A DNA stretch of 64,000 nt from Agriotes lineatus. Lineage: Eukaryota > Arthropoda > Insecta > Coleoptera > Elateridae. The position numbers and the translations under genes are program-made. Within the stretch, counting starts at the first letter, position 1. Every line of letters begins with the position of its first letter. Below are positions 22,604 to 35,639 of the stretch, piece after piece. The notes under the pieces were generated by a model, which did not search any database, had not been told where the DNA came from, and was given only the letters and a program-made list of their open reading frames with translations. The stretch spans positions 81,240 through 145,239 of the forward strand of contig CALNHX010003632.1 in the NCBI GenBank assembly GCA_940337035.1, given 5' to 3'.

Positions 22604-23079
22604 TATCTATATATCTAAGTAGGTTCCGTGATCAGGTGATCAGAAACGGTGGGAATTCTGAAATAATAAACTTGCCGCATCGAAATTGGCAACTGAATCC
22701 AAGCGCTACGCCACCATGCTGTGAAATTTTGAACTGTGTCAATGAGGTCGAAATTTAAACTCGCATTGAGCTAAATGGTTTAAGCTAATTATTTGTTGGC
22801 TTATTACAAAGTTACTAATGCGAGAAACGTCTTTATACTAGGGAATATTTATTCTGGCAACTTTCTCCTCTGATTCGGACCTACAACTACCCCGCTAATG
22901 ACTATTTAAATTCTTTTACTTTTATTTTCGAGCGCAGCTGTAGTACGTTGGTACATGCCTACATTTACCTTGCTTGTTCTTGTTTTTACTAGGTTTGTTC
23001 TTGCTGAAGTTCAGTGTCTTGTTTATATTTATTAATTTATTGTTTATATTTTTAATAACGGGATATCTTTAACGTAAAA
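22604..23079. other. Sequence upstream of the THAP relic
   Basis: AT-rich, with no clear TATA-initiator pair. It may contain the 5' UTR and promoter of the THAP-domain relic, but no element can be pinned down. Confidence 0.3.
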
Positions 23080-23700
23080 ATGGATCGTGAACGTGAGGGA
23101 GCTAGATTTTCTCCTGTACCAAATAAATCGAAACGGTTTTGTTGCCTGTATGGTTGTAAATCACTATCAAAACGCGATACAACTGTGCGGTTTCATAAGT
23201 TTCCTAAAGAAGGAGAATTTGTAAAAATAAATAATCAGAAAGCAGATCGGCGAAAGGAATGGATTCGTTTACTTAGAATGAGGAAAAAAGTTACAGAAAG
23301 TATGCATGTTTGTTCTCTGCATTTTAAAAAAGAATATTATATTCTTCCTGGTGAGTACAATACTTATTATCGTAATGATATAAATTAAAATTTATAATGC
23401 AAAACCAATAACACAAGACGTAAACGCAAAACAAGTGTTAAAGTTTTGACAGTCCTTTTAGTTTTCTAATTACTTTGTAATGTTGTAGACATAGCTGCAA
23501 AGAGAAGGCATCTGTAGAAAATTGTTGTTCCAAAATGCAATTTACCAAAATCTTCAATTGCGAATGTCGCGAAAGCAAAACCTTCAGATATGAAAAATGT
23601 TATATTAAACCACAATTCTGTTTTTGATGTACTCACGGCTGATGAAATTATTTATTTCTATCAAAGCAGCTCTATTAGGGTCCCATTTAAACATCTTTAA
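23080..23700 (+). pseudogene. THAP-domain protein gene, two exons, with a premature stop
   Basis: Exon 1 (23,080-23,350) encodes a C2CH THAP zinc finger, a sequence-specific DNA-binding fold. It has C22 and C26 in CCLYGC, FP at 41-42, W61, C78 and H81 in CSLHF, and F82. It ends at a consensus donor (G|GTGAGT), and a 138-bp intron runs to TTGTAG|AC at 23,488. Exon 2 continues DIAAKRRHL, then TAG at 23,515, then KIVVPKCNLPKSS, which corresponds to the conserved VP motif that closes the THAP domain. The frame then stays open to TAA at 23,698. A single nonsense change thus separates the domain from the rest. THAP domains occur in host regulators and in P-element-type transposases, and which applies here is unknown. 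Confidence 0.7.
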
Positions 23701-23960
23701 TTAAAATGCATATCATGAAGACTTACAATTTCTCAATATTAGGCCCGTAAAATTATTTAAGAAAATACTAGAAATCTGTTAAATGCAGCATTGGTATATT
23801 TACGCACTACTGATTAAATTATTTATTTATAGTAAAACAGCCCTATTAAAATCCCGTTTACACATCTTTAATTAAAGTGCATACCATGAAAGCTTAAAAT
23901 ATCCCAATATTATGCCCCTAAAATTATTTAAACAAATACTAAAAAACATTTAAAATCAGC
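23640..23960 (+). repeat. Diverged tandem duplication, about 172-bp period
   Basis: Segment 23,640-23,785 (ATTATTTATTTCTATCAAAG...) is repeated at about 23,812-23,957 (ATTATTTATTTATAGTAAAA...). Shared landmarks are ACATCTTTAATTAAA and AAAATTATTTAA. The first copy overlaps the end of the THAP relic's exon 2, so the 3' part of that gene was duplicated. Divergence is about 20%. Confidence 0.65.
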
Positions 23961-24235
23961 GTTTAAGTAGGGAAATACATAGGCTTTAAGAATCGTACCT
24001 ACTTAGAGAGGCCATTTAACTAAGCTCTGCCTTCAGTTCACTTCCCAATAGCCAGAAGCGCGGCTAAAAGATTATGGAAAGACCGAAACATTACTAAAAC
24101 AACGCGTTTCCTGCACACCTTGATATTTTCAATTTTGTTATACGTCTCATAAACATAGACCTTCAAAGCTAAAGGCCGAAATAAACTAAATGCTTTTGAG
24201 ATAAGTCGTTAACGGAGACCGGACACTACTTTTTT

Positions 24236-24560
24236 GGATGGAGCGTCGAACTAACATATCCATCATAGTTAGAAGAGATAAACGTCAAGAAGAGAACTCA
24301 CACAGTTATTTACAAATGTATCTTGAGATATTTCGGGCACATATCAAGACATAATAATAATATGGTGTTGGTAATGATCGATGGGATAGTCAACGGCAGA
24401 AGACCCAGCAGATGCTCTCCACACCGATAAACAGACCAGGTCCTAGCCGTATCAATGAAGCAATTCAAATGGCGGTCAATCGAGGAGAATGGCAGACAAC
24501 ATTGCATTGGCAGTCACCACATCCCTGTCAAGGGATAATGATTGAAGAGGAGGAAGAGTG
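24236..24560 (+). pseudogene. RTE-like LINE fragment, C-terminal end of the RT ORF
   Basis: Across two frames it reads RRTNISII, then LRYFGHISRHNNN, GIVNGRRPSRC and TDQV, ending near the 3' motif AAGGGATAATGATTGAAGAG. This Y-F-G-H-I ... G.RRP.GR.P.RW.D pattern marks the C-terminus of a large class of insect RTE-like LINEs and matches 46,540-46,900 (minus). The copy is 5'-truncated, with a stop where W is expected. Confidence 0.75.
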
Positions 24561-25679
24561 ATGACTAACTTTGATTGAAGACATAGTAAGCGGTGATTTA
24601 CAGTGCTTTTTGTTCAATTGGAATTTTAAAAATCAATAGAATTCTACAGCTCATACTTCAAAAACCATTAGGTTTAAAGGAAAAGTAGTCATAAAAGAAA
24701 TTGTTTATTTTGTTATGGTCTACATTTTTTAATTCAAACTTTTTTTATATCGGCACGACTACGAAATTATATAAAGAACACCAAAACTAAGCCGCCATTT
24801 TTCAATATGGCGGCCGTCATCTCTACCAAGTTACTTGCTTGTACTAATTTTTAAGGTCAAAACTTAATTTCATACACTAATATTGCACATGCTTCAATTT
24901 TTTTTTGTTGCGCAAATATCCAATTAACGTATTCGAACAATTCACGAAGGCATCTGACAGACTATAGAAAGGAGAGAAATATGACAATAGCGAAAATAGA
25001 TTTCAAAGGAATTAAGCAGTCGAAAACTAGAAAAGACAAACTTTTAGCAAGAAAAGCTGGGACGGGACGTGTCAACATAATGCAGGCATTCACATTACAC
25101 ATTCCTGTCATTAAATAAGGAAATCACAATTTTGCCTGAAATTAACACCATTTATATATATGTACAAGAGAAACGCTATCAACATCAAAATTGCAAACCG
25201 CAAAATCTACATTTAGGCAGCGTAGCTTAATATTTCCTGTTATTAAATTCAAAGGCCGCGTAGTTTATCACAGTTGTTGCTGGATAAATTCTATTTCCCC
25301 GAAGTGTAAGCAAAGTCATTCTTTGTTCTCCTTTTCGCGATAAGACCGTTTCGAATTTCAACTCTTCTAACTTACTCACTGCCCGCTGTATTCCAGCCTG
25401 TGAAAATAAATTTCGAGCAGGTACTTTGTCTGAAGCAATAACGAAATTAGGCCTTGAAATTTAGTGTTTCCTGTCAACAACTTCTAAAAGTTCTTGAAAA
25501 ATAATCTTTGTAATTCGACACCCTGGGATTCACTGCAACAGCAAGAAATTTCTTCTAGAATGTTCAATGGGCAAATGAAATAAGGTTCGATAAGCCCTTA
25601 GTTAACCGCACATATAGAAATGATGGTTTCGGGGTTCGAAATTTTCTTCCATTGTATCCGTCACGCGTAACCTGATTGG
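24561..25679. other. AT-rich stretch with one GCCGCCAT hairpin
   Basis: GCCGCCATTTTTCAATATGG at 24,792 pairs with itself as a hairpin. It recalls the GCGGCCATTAAATATGGCGC segment in the TIR of the 36.4-kb transposon. No gene is recognised. Confidence 0.35.
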
Positions 25680-27240
25680 AAATTAATTAATCAGTATCCG
25701 ACACTGACAGAAGAGGGTTGTGTGTAAAGTTTTGCACTCCCCGGCCTTCGGAAGCCGGGGGTTGCCTCGACTTGTGCCTGGTGATTTTAAACCAGTTGTT
25801 GAATGAAAATTTTTGAGTGAAGCTCGAACCTTCGAAGCAATCATTCTGGTGCGTTTTGAAAGTACGCGCGCGGCGAGCGGATTGAAGTAAAGTAATGTAG
25901 CCGGCATCGTTACGATAGGCAGTGGCGTCTCATATAGTTTTGCTTCCCGGGGGAGGTTTTGGCTTTAATTGCCGATTTGTTAAGAAACGTCATCTTGAAG
26001 CTTTTAACTAACTTTTCCTTGTTAAGTGGGGAAAACCATTGCTGTATGCAAATTTGTGTATCAACGCCGGGCTTACTGTAATTAGTGGGAGCTCGCCGCG
26101 CAACATTGTATTATCATCGTGACTTTCCTCTGCACTCTTTTGGGCCGCTGCCCACCGTTCCGCTTAACCCTTGGGTCTACCCTGTTCTACACTGCAGGAA
26201 GCAATCACCAACCCCAGCGTCCTTTGAAGCACCACCGAGGCTTGGACTTCCAACAGACTACCATGCCTGGGCTAAGGTAAATTTGTACATTGTTAACTGT
26301 TACGCTTATCCAGTGCCGGGTGTGTTATTATCATTTGTTTATTGCGCAGTGTGCGGAGTTATGAACATTGCTTACGTCTTTGTATTTTAATTATGTTAGT
26401 TGATCATTAAAGGCGGAAGCTTTACTTACTCCTGCCAATATTTCAGTTGTTTATTCTTTGTAACTCTGTTTAGATTAAGTTAGTTCTTGCGTGGGATCAC
26501 CTTTTTGTCCTCAGCTAGGGTGTAACCTTTTTGATAGCCGACTTTTGGCTTGATGTACGAAAATTTAAATCATTAAATTTCATTATTGGCTAAATTAATT
26601 ATTGGTTTGATTTAAATGTGTGAACCTATTGAGTCCTCAACTAAATACGGCTTTATCCGAGTGTATTTTCATGTAAATACCAGAGCATGCGATAGAACGC
26701 GTAAGCCCTTAAGATCAGGGGTGTTTTGTATTTTGTTATTAGCTTCCAGAGCGGTGGCCATCGAAGGTAAGTGACTTCGATTTTTGTGGCCACCCTACGT
26801 TTGCATCCGGCGTCGGTGGAGCTGACGAGTGACGCTGGAGTGGTGTGAAGCAACCTGGAGGACCTCTTCATAGCTACGTGGTATTTCTTGTTTTCGCTGC
26901 GTTAGCAATTCTCTGCTTTAAAAACAAGTGGCGCTCCGAGCATTTTCCCCATTTATGAATTGAATTGTTAGGGATTAGAATAGGATAACCCCTGCCGGTT
27001 TCGTTAAGTTTGTCGAACCACGCCTTCCCGATTAAGCTAGTTGAGGGTAACAGAAGCCGAGAATCTGCTTCGAGACATTTTTAGATCTGTGTCTTTTAGG
27101 AAAGCGGCAAACCCTTCTAACCCTAGATCGCTTTTGACGTTGAATACATGCAATGTCGATTCATTAAGATTATACCGTAACAAGTAATACCCTAGAAAAG
27201 TTTCAACAAATGTAGCCTGTCTTGGACACATAAAGATGGC
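25680..27240. other. GC-richer block, origin unknown
   Basis: This 1.5-kb block is richer in G+C than its surroundings. It contains splice-like sites: CTACACTGCAG|GAAG near 26,201, CTAAG|GTAAAT near 26,278, and TTATTAG|CTTCC with CGAAG|GTAAGTG near 26,745-26,775. The intervening frames are short and unrecognised. It could be untranslated exons of a gene or internal sequence of an LTR element. Neither is established. Confidence 0.3.
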
Positions 27241-29648
27241 ATTTTGACATAAAAAGATTGATCAGTATTGTTAGGCACACTAATAGGCAACTATTGCAAA
27301 TACAGAGAACAAGAAATTTACAAAGAAATGTTTTTCTGTCAGTTTTACTGTCCTGTAATATTTAGTTTATTATGGGAAGAAAAAACATTTATTTCGTGAA
27401 CAAATACAGCCAACATTTATTGTGTGCTTTAAAAATAAAAACAAATAATTTTTAGACTTTTACGCAAGTTTCACTAACTTCTTTTTAGCTTCTTCAGAAA
27501 TACTTTGTTATAATAACTAATTTCTGTTTGAGAAGTCTCGTTTTAAATTTTGAGGTTGTTTTCTAAAGTATGAATAATCAAGGATTCTATTACAATTTTG
27601 AAAGTGGTGCATTTATAAATATATACACCGCTGCTTCTTGGAAGGTATGCAGAGATTTTTTTTCAATTTATAAAACACCATCATATCTATAGAATAATGC
27701 ACAACACTACATGCCATGTTAAACGGGTAAAAGTACCATGATTGCATTCGACGGCTACTATTTTTGGATTTTTGTAAACAAACTTCCCATTACTTTTAAT
27801 AACAATATTATCACAGAAAACCATTACTTATTATGCTTATTGGTTGTGTTTTTTTAAACTACGAACACAAGTACATTTCATTTAATTATTTCCTTGCTGA
27901 ATAAGTCCAAACGATCAATTCCCACCTTTACAAATCGATTATCCGTAGTCGCCGCCTAATACAAGTTTGGGTGGCATTTGTAACAGGAAGATCTGCGCCC
28001 ATCTCATACTAATGCGCAAAAATTTAAATGCGGCATGTGCCGTGGGCTACAGATAGTTACAAACAAATATTGATAAATATTCCATTTTTAATTAAATGTA
28101 ATTATTATGATCAACTATTATTATTTTATTTGTTCAGTGTTTCGAGAACTAAGCTATTTTTGGGCATTAATTATAAACGCTTTATAAAACTTGTTAATTG
28201 ACAGTACAAAACGATTCAAGGGCGCAAACGTTAACTTGCATTATTTCAGTATCCCAAATGTTCAAACTATTTCCCAAATCCTAAATTTAACGACATCTCT
28301 AGATATGCAATGTTGTGATAAATATTTTTTAAAATTTTCAATGCCAGTTCTGTAATTTATCGAGGTAAAGGATTGTTTATTTCTGTACTTTCTAATAGAA
28401 GTCGCTTTTTAGTTTTGATTCTTTATGTAGTATTTTCCGCGATGCAAAATTAAAATTAGGTAACATGTTTACCTCGTGAGCGGATAATGCCGTATCTGGT
28501 TTACTGGGTGTTAGAGATTTTGCTTTAATTAATTGCTGATGTTGGAATATTTGTTTTTAAATACTGTTTTGTTTGGCCTATATACACAGAGTGCCATAAT
28601 TTGGAAGTGATGCAAAGCCATGGGTAGGGTTGGAGCTTCTTAGTATAGACAAAATTCTAAGTAGGATTTTGACTCTGCAGGCTTAGAAATTGTCCATAAT
28701 AAACAGAAAAACAAACAAATGACCGATATAATTTGGAAAGGTGAACAAAAAAAAATAAAAATGAACCCTAACCAGTATATTTAATTGAAGATAGAATGTT
28801 CAGCAACATGTCTTTAAAGTGATGTAAAAATTTTAAAAATCTCCACATAATTTCGAAGAAGCACGAAGTAAGTAACCTACTCGAGAAAGTTTATGTATTC
28901 ATAAATCTATCACTTTCAAAATTAATTGGAATTAATAGAATTATTTATTTTTTAAACTTTAAAAACCAACGTCAAAATAAACAAAATCAAACCTTCCAAA
29001 CATATAATAATTATTATATTTACTTTATATCTGAAGGAGCTAAGAATTAAGATAGCGAAACGTATGTAAAAATATAAAAAGCATGTGTTTTTATTTTTAA
29101 AGTACGCAGTAAATTTTGGCTACATTTTCTCACGAGGAAGAAAATTGTTTCTCTTCCCATAATAAACAAAAATAATTAACTAGCAAAAGTAAATTTAATG
29201 ATCTACTTAATACTTAGTGTTGAAGATGCTGAACACAAAATTTAAAGTTTCAACAACACTACATCAAATCTATTAAACATTTGCTTCTATTACTATTGAA
29301 TTGGCTATGATTATGTGAGCAATAAGGTATTCCTAATACGTAATAATAAAATAAAAAAATAACGCTCTGGATGCAACAAATATAAAGATGAAAAAAATAT
29401 CATAGATTACTAAGGAATTTAACCACAGAGACAATTATGTAATCGTATTTATACACACAGTATGTACAAACGACATTTGAAAAAAAATTATAAATATTAT
29501 GAGTTATAATCTCAAAGCTGTAAATACAGTCCGTAGGACTATTCTTCAAAAATATTATAGATTATTAGACATACTACGAATTATGTTTAGGAAGAAAATA
29601 CAATGTTTTAAAATATATACTAGAGAGTGCGTAATACTATTTTATTAC
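27241..29648. other. AT-rich stretch with one dispersed repeat
   Basis: No gene is recognised. Segment 28,586-28,697 is the reverse complement of part of 48,083-48,244, sharing CCTACTTAGAATTTTG and CCCATGGCTTT. The rest is AT-rich sequence without an identified partner in the window. Confidence 0.45.
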
Positions 29649-29650
29649 TA

Positions 29651-30918
29651 CAGTGACTATATAATCACAGTGTGGCCATACGGTGGTCATGTTTTCTATT
29701 GGCTGAAGGCAAAAGGATTCCAAGTTATTGTCATTTTTAACAGTGTACAGAATGTTTAGTTACAAAAAGTTACTAATGTCACAATAAGACATTGGCATTT
29801 TATAACTTGTCAAAAGTTTGAGTGGACGTATCACGTGATGAAATCCGCTATTAGTTTTCCCGCGGCCGTGAGTTTTCCAAATTATAGTTTGTTTCTACGG
29901 AAAAAACCATGTTTTGACGTTTTTCGCAAATTAGTTATTTACGATATTCAGAACAGTATTAACATCAAACAAACCAGAACATTTAACAGAGAAATAAATA
30001 TTTTCCTGTAAGTTTTATATTGCTTAAATATTCGTAAGTCACAGCTCAATAGATTATTGCGGTGTACAGTTGCAATTCCAGGTTGGACATGTATAGCAAG
30101 TAGTTAATGTCGGGAAAACTCCAGTATAGCCCACTGGTACATTTTGACATTTGCGGAATATGAACATAAAGGAACTGTTATGCCAATGGTGAAACTGGAT
30201 TTTAAGCTATAAATAAGAGAAATACTCATTGGGAAATTCAAATTCTTTATTATTGTCGACGATTGGACTAACTGCTTGTTTTACGGTGATACACAGGCAT
30301 TTTTGTACTAAGTACACACAAGTCTTAAACTGCAGCTTACTTAAATTTGCACCTTGACGATAGTCAAGATTGGGTCTGGCATGAGACTCCCGTGTTTTGC
30401 CTCCATTGTCTGAACATTTGTAGAACCTCCGACAAACTGAGAATCACATTATCACGCGCATGCGCCTAAGCATCAGTGGGCTATATTGGGGTTTAGCCCA
30501 TGTACCTATCTAATATAATTTAGATGTTAATAAAGCATATTAAATTACCGAGAAGATTTCTACAAATGATGCTATACCATTTGTATTTTGGATTTGAACT
30601 TTCCAATTTCCATTAATTGTAATAAAGTGAAGACACCGTATGACTCATATTTCTTCAACATTTAAAGCCCTTTGTGGTATTTTATTGTATTTGACAGATC
30701 AGTCATTTTGAACAACAATCTTTCACTTCAGCAAATGAATAATTGTCAAATTTTATTTTGACTTTAGTAATTTTTTGTTACCAAATGTCGCTTACACCGT
30801 TAAAAAAATTCTACTTTTTATTACATCACCATGGTTTTTCGCAAAATCTAATTTTGACATTGGATTCAAAAGTACCAGCCAACAATTGTATGGCCACACT
30901 GTGATTATATAGTCACTG
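29651..30918. mobile_element. 1.27-kb DNA element with 31-bp TIRs and TA target site
   Basis: Perfect 31-bp inverted ends start CAGTGACTATATAATCACAG (29,651-29,681 and 30,888-30,918), with TA on both flanks. The size and TA duplication suit a Tc1/mariner-group element, but no transposase frame is present, so this copy is non-autonomous. A smaller inverted-repeat element at about 30,119-30,493 is nested inside. The 86-codon frame starting at 29,499 runs through the left TIR and is not a gene. Confidence 0.75.
30119..30493. mobile_element. Nested inverted-repeat element
   Basis: ACTCCAGTATAGCCCACTG at the left pairs with CAGTGGGCTATATTGGGGT at the right, with two mismatches in 19 bp. It lies wholly inside the 1.27-kb TA-flanked element. 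Target duplication and class are unresolved. Confidence 0.5.
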
Positions 30919-30920
30919 TA

Positions 30921-32384
30921 TTATTACGTGGGTATCAATGCTAATAATCAGTGTTTGCCCAAACACAAGTTTTATTGTTTTGTATGCTTAAAACGTACGA
31001 CCTAACCTAGGATAATCAATTGACATTTCTAAATTAGTTCATTTGACACGTGATATAAAACCAAGTTAGCTCGTACAAAATGGAAAACCATTAGTCGCTA
31101 TATTGTCAGTATGAAATTAGTCAATGTCCTAAATTTAAGAGATGACGATTGGCTCAAAATTCAAATAATTCTCAAAATATTATTAACTTTTTTGCTTTAT
31201 TTTAGAAAATACGGTGATTAGAAGCACTTAAAAATATAATTTTTGGAAATAAAACATAAAAAAATTAAATTCCAAATAAATAGTGCAGTCCCATATATAT
31301 TGAACTTTCCAAGCATTTCAAATTGAAATTTGAACTAAACGCTAAAAACGAACAAAAAGGTTCGATATGTAATTAGGTGCTATTATGTCCCATAATTTAA
31401 CTTTGTAATTTTCGCTTCTAACCATTCATTGTCATAACTGTGATTCTTATCTGAAATGCCATTAACAAAAATAAAATGTATATACATATTCATTAAAACC
31501 TCAAAGCTGAAATATCCGTTTTATTATATTTTTTGCATAATTACAGCCTATTGTGTTTTATTAAAACTATAAATTTAAAAAGTCAAAATGGAAAAGCACA
31601 CCACCCATTTTAATTCTAGAAAAGGTACTTGCCGCTTTTTTCTGTGCTGCTATTTCTCTTACTGCAAGAAGGGGTAGCAACAGCAATATTGCTAACATTT
31701 TGCTATAGGTCCTGGATACTAAAGGACCTATCGCGGTGGCTGTCAGTCACTGAATATGCAGCTGCAATGCTTAATTTTATGAGAAGGTTGTTCGTTCGTA
31801 ACTGCGCTCTAGTGTTGTATTAAACAAGAATATGCAGGTTCGAATAGAATATAAGCTCAGTTGTGACTTAAAATTTTTTTAACCACATAGCTAACTAATT
31901 TTTAATATTGAATTAATTGTATTAAATGCTTATTTCACTTTGCGAACATTTCACGCATCGCGCCGGTATCTATTTACAAGTTTACATTTGCTGCAGTGGT
32001 TTAGAAATACACCAACATGTTCACATTAAATTCCTCTATGTACTTTATAATTTTTTATTGTGGCACTCCATTATTTGGTATGTGCTGATTAATCTATTAA
32101 TTTTAATCTACTTATTTATTATATATTTCTTAAATGGCATTTTAATTTGCATATTATTTAATCTTACGCAATTGAATACTATGGTAATGTATTTTTAGAT
32201 TTAAAATATGTGTAATTCATGTTATCGAAAAATTTAACAATTTTTACTTCCCTCGTCTGCATTGGTTTATTGATTTAAAAAATATAATTAACCTTCCATT
32301 GCCTGATTTAGTTGAAACGCACCTCGCACACGAAACTTAAAACATGCCCGGCGTCAAGATTAAGCCTGCTGAAACGCAACGATA
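30921..32384. other. AT-rich stretch with no recognised feature
   Basis: Frames at 31,629-31,823 and 31,926-32,198 have low-complexity hydrophobic translations typical of AT-rich DNA. No family resemblance is seen. Confidence 0.4.
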
Positions 32385-32595
32385 TAAAAAGGGCTCCATA
32401 GTGTTGCTAGAAATTGGACAACGCGCTTTATTCGCAGTCGCAAGCGCAGAGGTTCAAATGCCTCCAGTAATGATTTTTTTTATTTAAAAATGTATTTAAT
32501 TTATTAGAAACGCGAAGATATACTTACTCCTAACTTAATTTCATTTTTAAAATTATTTAGTGCCACAATGTCGACGAGGGAAGTTCTAGGTTTTT
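32385..32595 (+). repeat. Dispersed repeat block X, copy 1
   Basis: Aligns with 41,000-41,225 (AAGGGCTC, TTATTAGAAACG, TTTAGTG.CACAAT and GAGGGAAGTTC in the same order). In that second locus it follows block Y, but here it precedes block Y. Confidence 0.6.
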
Positions 32596-33344
32596 ATTTT
32601 TAATTCCAAAACTCTCTTGTTAAAATGTTGACTTACGTTAATTATTGCATTTACTAAATTATCTTTTTAAATATCATAATACAAATAAGTTTTATAAATA
32701 CTTCAGAACTTCCAGCAGCTTCCACAAATCCACACATTATCGCTCTTCTTTGCACATCCAAAAGTCCATACCTATCCCACAATTTCATCCTTTCTCATCT
32801 TTGCTGCACTCTTGTCTAACTAAATTCCGTTTTAGCATTGTCCTTTTTTGTTTTTCTTATGCCTTAGAGAAGATCGTTAACTACAGGTCAGCCAGCTGTA
32901 CGTGCAGGCCTTGGCTGCTTTACACTTCTAACTACCATTATGAAAATGAACTAAAAGTAAAGTGACTCATTGTCACTTTCCATTGAAAACAAATTGTGTA
33001 ATTTTAGTCCCACGCTAATTAAAATTTCCACCGTAGCTTTCTTTATTAATCATAATCCAAATCATAATTCTTAATGAAAATGTATTATTATTCAGTTAGC
33101 AAATCTAAATAGGGTGTGTATCATATACTGTTTGACTCTTTCGCGGTTATTTAAATTATTCTTGTTGATAGAATTTCGGCTTAGAACGCGTAGTCTTTGT
33201 GGACAAACACCCAGTATGGCTCCATGTGCCTTGCACCTTGTGAACTCGTGCAAGGATGCACGCGATGGCCGTGCTCTTTGGTGGCTCGTGTTGTTTGAGT
33301 ACCTTGAGAACGAGTATACTTACGCAGATTTGACCATGTTGTAA
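32596..33344. other. Unassigned stretch between repeat blocks X and Y
   Basis: Frames 32,645-32,965 and 33,114-33,344 resemble no family I know. No element ends are seen. Confidence 0.35.
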
Positions 33345-33640
33345 GGATGGGCGCGTGACGTGAAAATAGTCGTGTATCGCCGGGTCACGGCGGGCCCAGT
33401 CGTAAACGTGAATAATATTTGAAAATCGAGCCGTGAACGTAAGTGAAAATTTCCAAGGCGTGATTTACGTTGCACGTTAATTTAACTTTAAATATTTGGT
33501 AACGAATAAAAGACTGCCCGGCTCCCCCACTGCCTACCAATGTGGAAGATCTAGAGCTGGAGCGAGAGAGCATTGTATTGTGTGGCAATCTGCAGCGACA
33601 GAGCTTAGCACCTGTGCTGTGTTGTGAATGTTGTGTCTTC
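33345..33640 (+). repeat. Dispersed repeat block Y, copy 1
   Basis: Aligns with 40,643-40,935, sharing GGGTCACGGCGGG, CGTCGTAAACGTGA, GTGAAAATTTCCAAGGCG and ATGTGGAAGATCTAGAG. The GC-rich, ordered similarity suggests an LTR or similar regulatory region rather than a coding one. Confidence 0.6.
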
Positions 33641-35639
33641 ATTCAATCGCGTGTCTACGAATTAATAGTACGGAGTGACTAAAAAATTTTAAACCTTTCA
33701 CAGGTAGAACATCGATTCACCTTTGCTTATGACGTGTCTCATTTAAAAAACATTGGGACTTTCAGTTTCTCGGATGTAAGAGCAATTTATTATACATGAG
33801 CTAAAAGTGAATGTTTAGTGGACGAGACAAGAAAATTATGAAACGAATCCGTAGGCTGAGTTTCATAACATGTCGAGTAGCACTTTTAGCACGAGAACAT
33901 ACCATTTTTTCTACGTCACTGTTATTAATCCAAAAATATGGATTTAATAAAAGTTTACATTCTTGACATTAAAATTATTTCATAGTAAATAGATAGCCAT
34001 AGATAAGTAGCCGGCACAGGTGACGGTTTCTGCAGTTAGTTACGAAAGGTAATTATAATGGTACACATTTTACTTTATTTATTACATAATGTCTTAATTA
34101 TTTAAAAACACTTTACCTCTACCACTCACTACTAACAGAACAAAATTTTGGTCAGTGAATTACATAACCGATCGATTATTATTGCTTTTTCCTTATTTTA
34201 TTAATTTTCAATAAATTAGGGCTTATCTCAGGATGTCGGTTCATAAAATCAAGTAGAAAACTTTGTATGACAAATAAGTCGTTGTATGACAATTACTTTC
34301 TGATATTAGGGCAAATGCACCGTGCCCAACTAACAGTTAAATAACCTCTAAATTTAGTTCAGTAAACAAGATGATCCGTCAGTGCAAAAATAGCGTAAAA
34401 TTGAGTTTTAAACATCAAAATAGCAAAAGAGCATGCGGTAAATACAATTAAGTCTGTGACGTAGCAACGGCTAACCTTGCTTTGTTTTTAGTGTGACGTG
34501 AATTCACGCGTAATTTGCTTTTGTTCAATTTTCGGCGAAAACTGCAAATTCCGCTTCAACTCGCACCTTTTTAAGGGCGCCAGCTAAATTACTAGACGCT
34601 GGATTGACCTGGTATTCTGGAAACACGTTGAACTTCTCGGCAAGTCTATTCTTGACGAACCTCAATTTGTATGAAAGTACTACTCCTAGTTTTTATGGAA
34701 TCCTACCTTTTTTGAAGAGGTGCTCCGCTGTTGGTTGGCATACTGGACGGACGCCACGGCAAATACTCGCTTGAAAATGGCTTGCTGGTTTTAATTCTTT
34801 TACCCAGGAATAGCTCCTTCTCCATGCAGCACTAAAATGTCTGCTTTCCGATGTCTGGAATTGCCTCAAAATCGTCCCTGAAGTTGGGTCGCACTCTATG
34901 ACCCAACAGGTAGAAACTTGCTGGTTTAATTGCACTATCTTGGGGGTTCATACACTTGGGAAAATTACACCCACATGCGCGGCAACTTGGTGAATAACTT
35001 TACACATAAACTGGCTTCACACGACTTTTTATTCACAATTTTATACAATCAATGTGGAGCTCAATTTGCCTCCAACATGTAAAATTTAAGCTTGTTTGAT
35101 TTTATCTTGACAATTGACTGTCTTATAACTTAGCAACTAGATTTTCATATGTTTAAAACAAATTAGGTTTGATCACATGTTTGACTTTATGGACTACAGT
35201 TTTGATGTCATGTCTTCGCCTAACTACTAAAATTGTCTTTTTCTTGGAATAAATGTCACTACACTTTGCTCTGCTTTTAAATCACTTTGGTTTATAATGC
35301 ACTGATACACTTGAGTTCCTTTAACGTCTCACTAATTGTCTTTCGATCGGTTGCCTTGCATTTCTCCATTGCTCTATTGCAATTATTATTTTACTGGCAC
35401 TGTTTCGTTTACCTTTCAGCTAATTTGCCATTTTACTGGCTTATAAACTTTTAATTCATAATGCTCATATAATTTCTGTACTTAACAAATCAATCTGTAC
35501 CATTTTATTCACATTATGTTTAGTGTTACTAAGCTCAAATCTGTCAGTTACAAATTAAATCGCATTGGCTTTTCCGAACATTAGACACAGTCTAATAAGC
35601 TATACAAAATGTGAAAAGATTTAATTTAAACCAAATTTA
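33641..35639. other. Unassigned stretch
   Basis: No recognised gene. A minus-strand frame at 34,693-34,935 (80 codons, CRGVRPVCQPTAEHLF) lies in slightly GC-richer DNA, has no family match in memory and is left uncalled. Confidence 0.35.

Noticed and set aside
26085..26390. 101-codon frame with a hydrophobic C-terminus
   Set aside because: No recognised family, low-complexity hydrophobic tail, and splice-like sites inside it that conflict with a single exon.
29499..29759. 86-codon plus frame
   Set aside because: It runs through the left terminal inverted repeat of the 1.27-kb element and has AT-driven composition.
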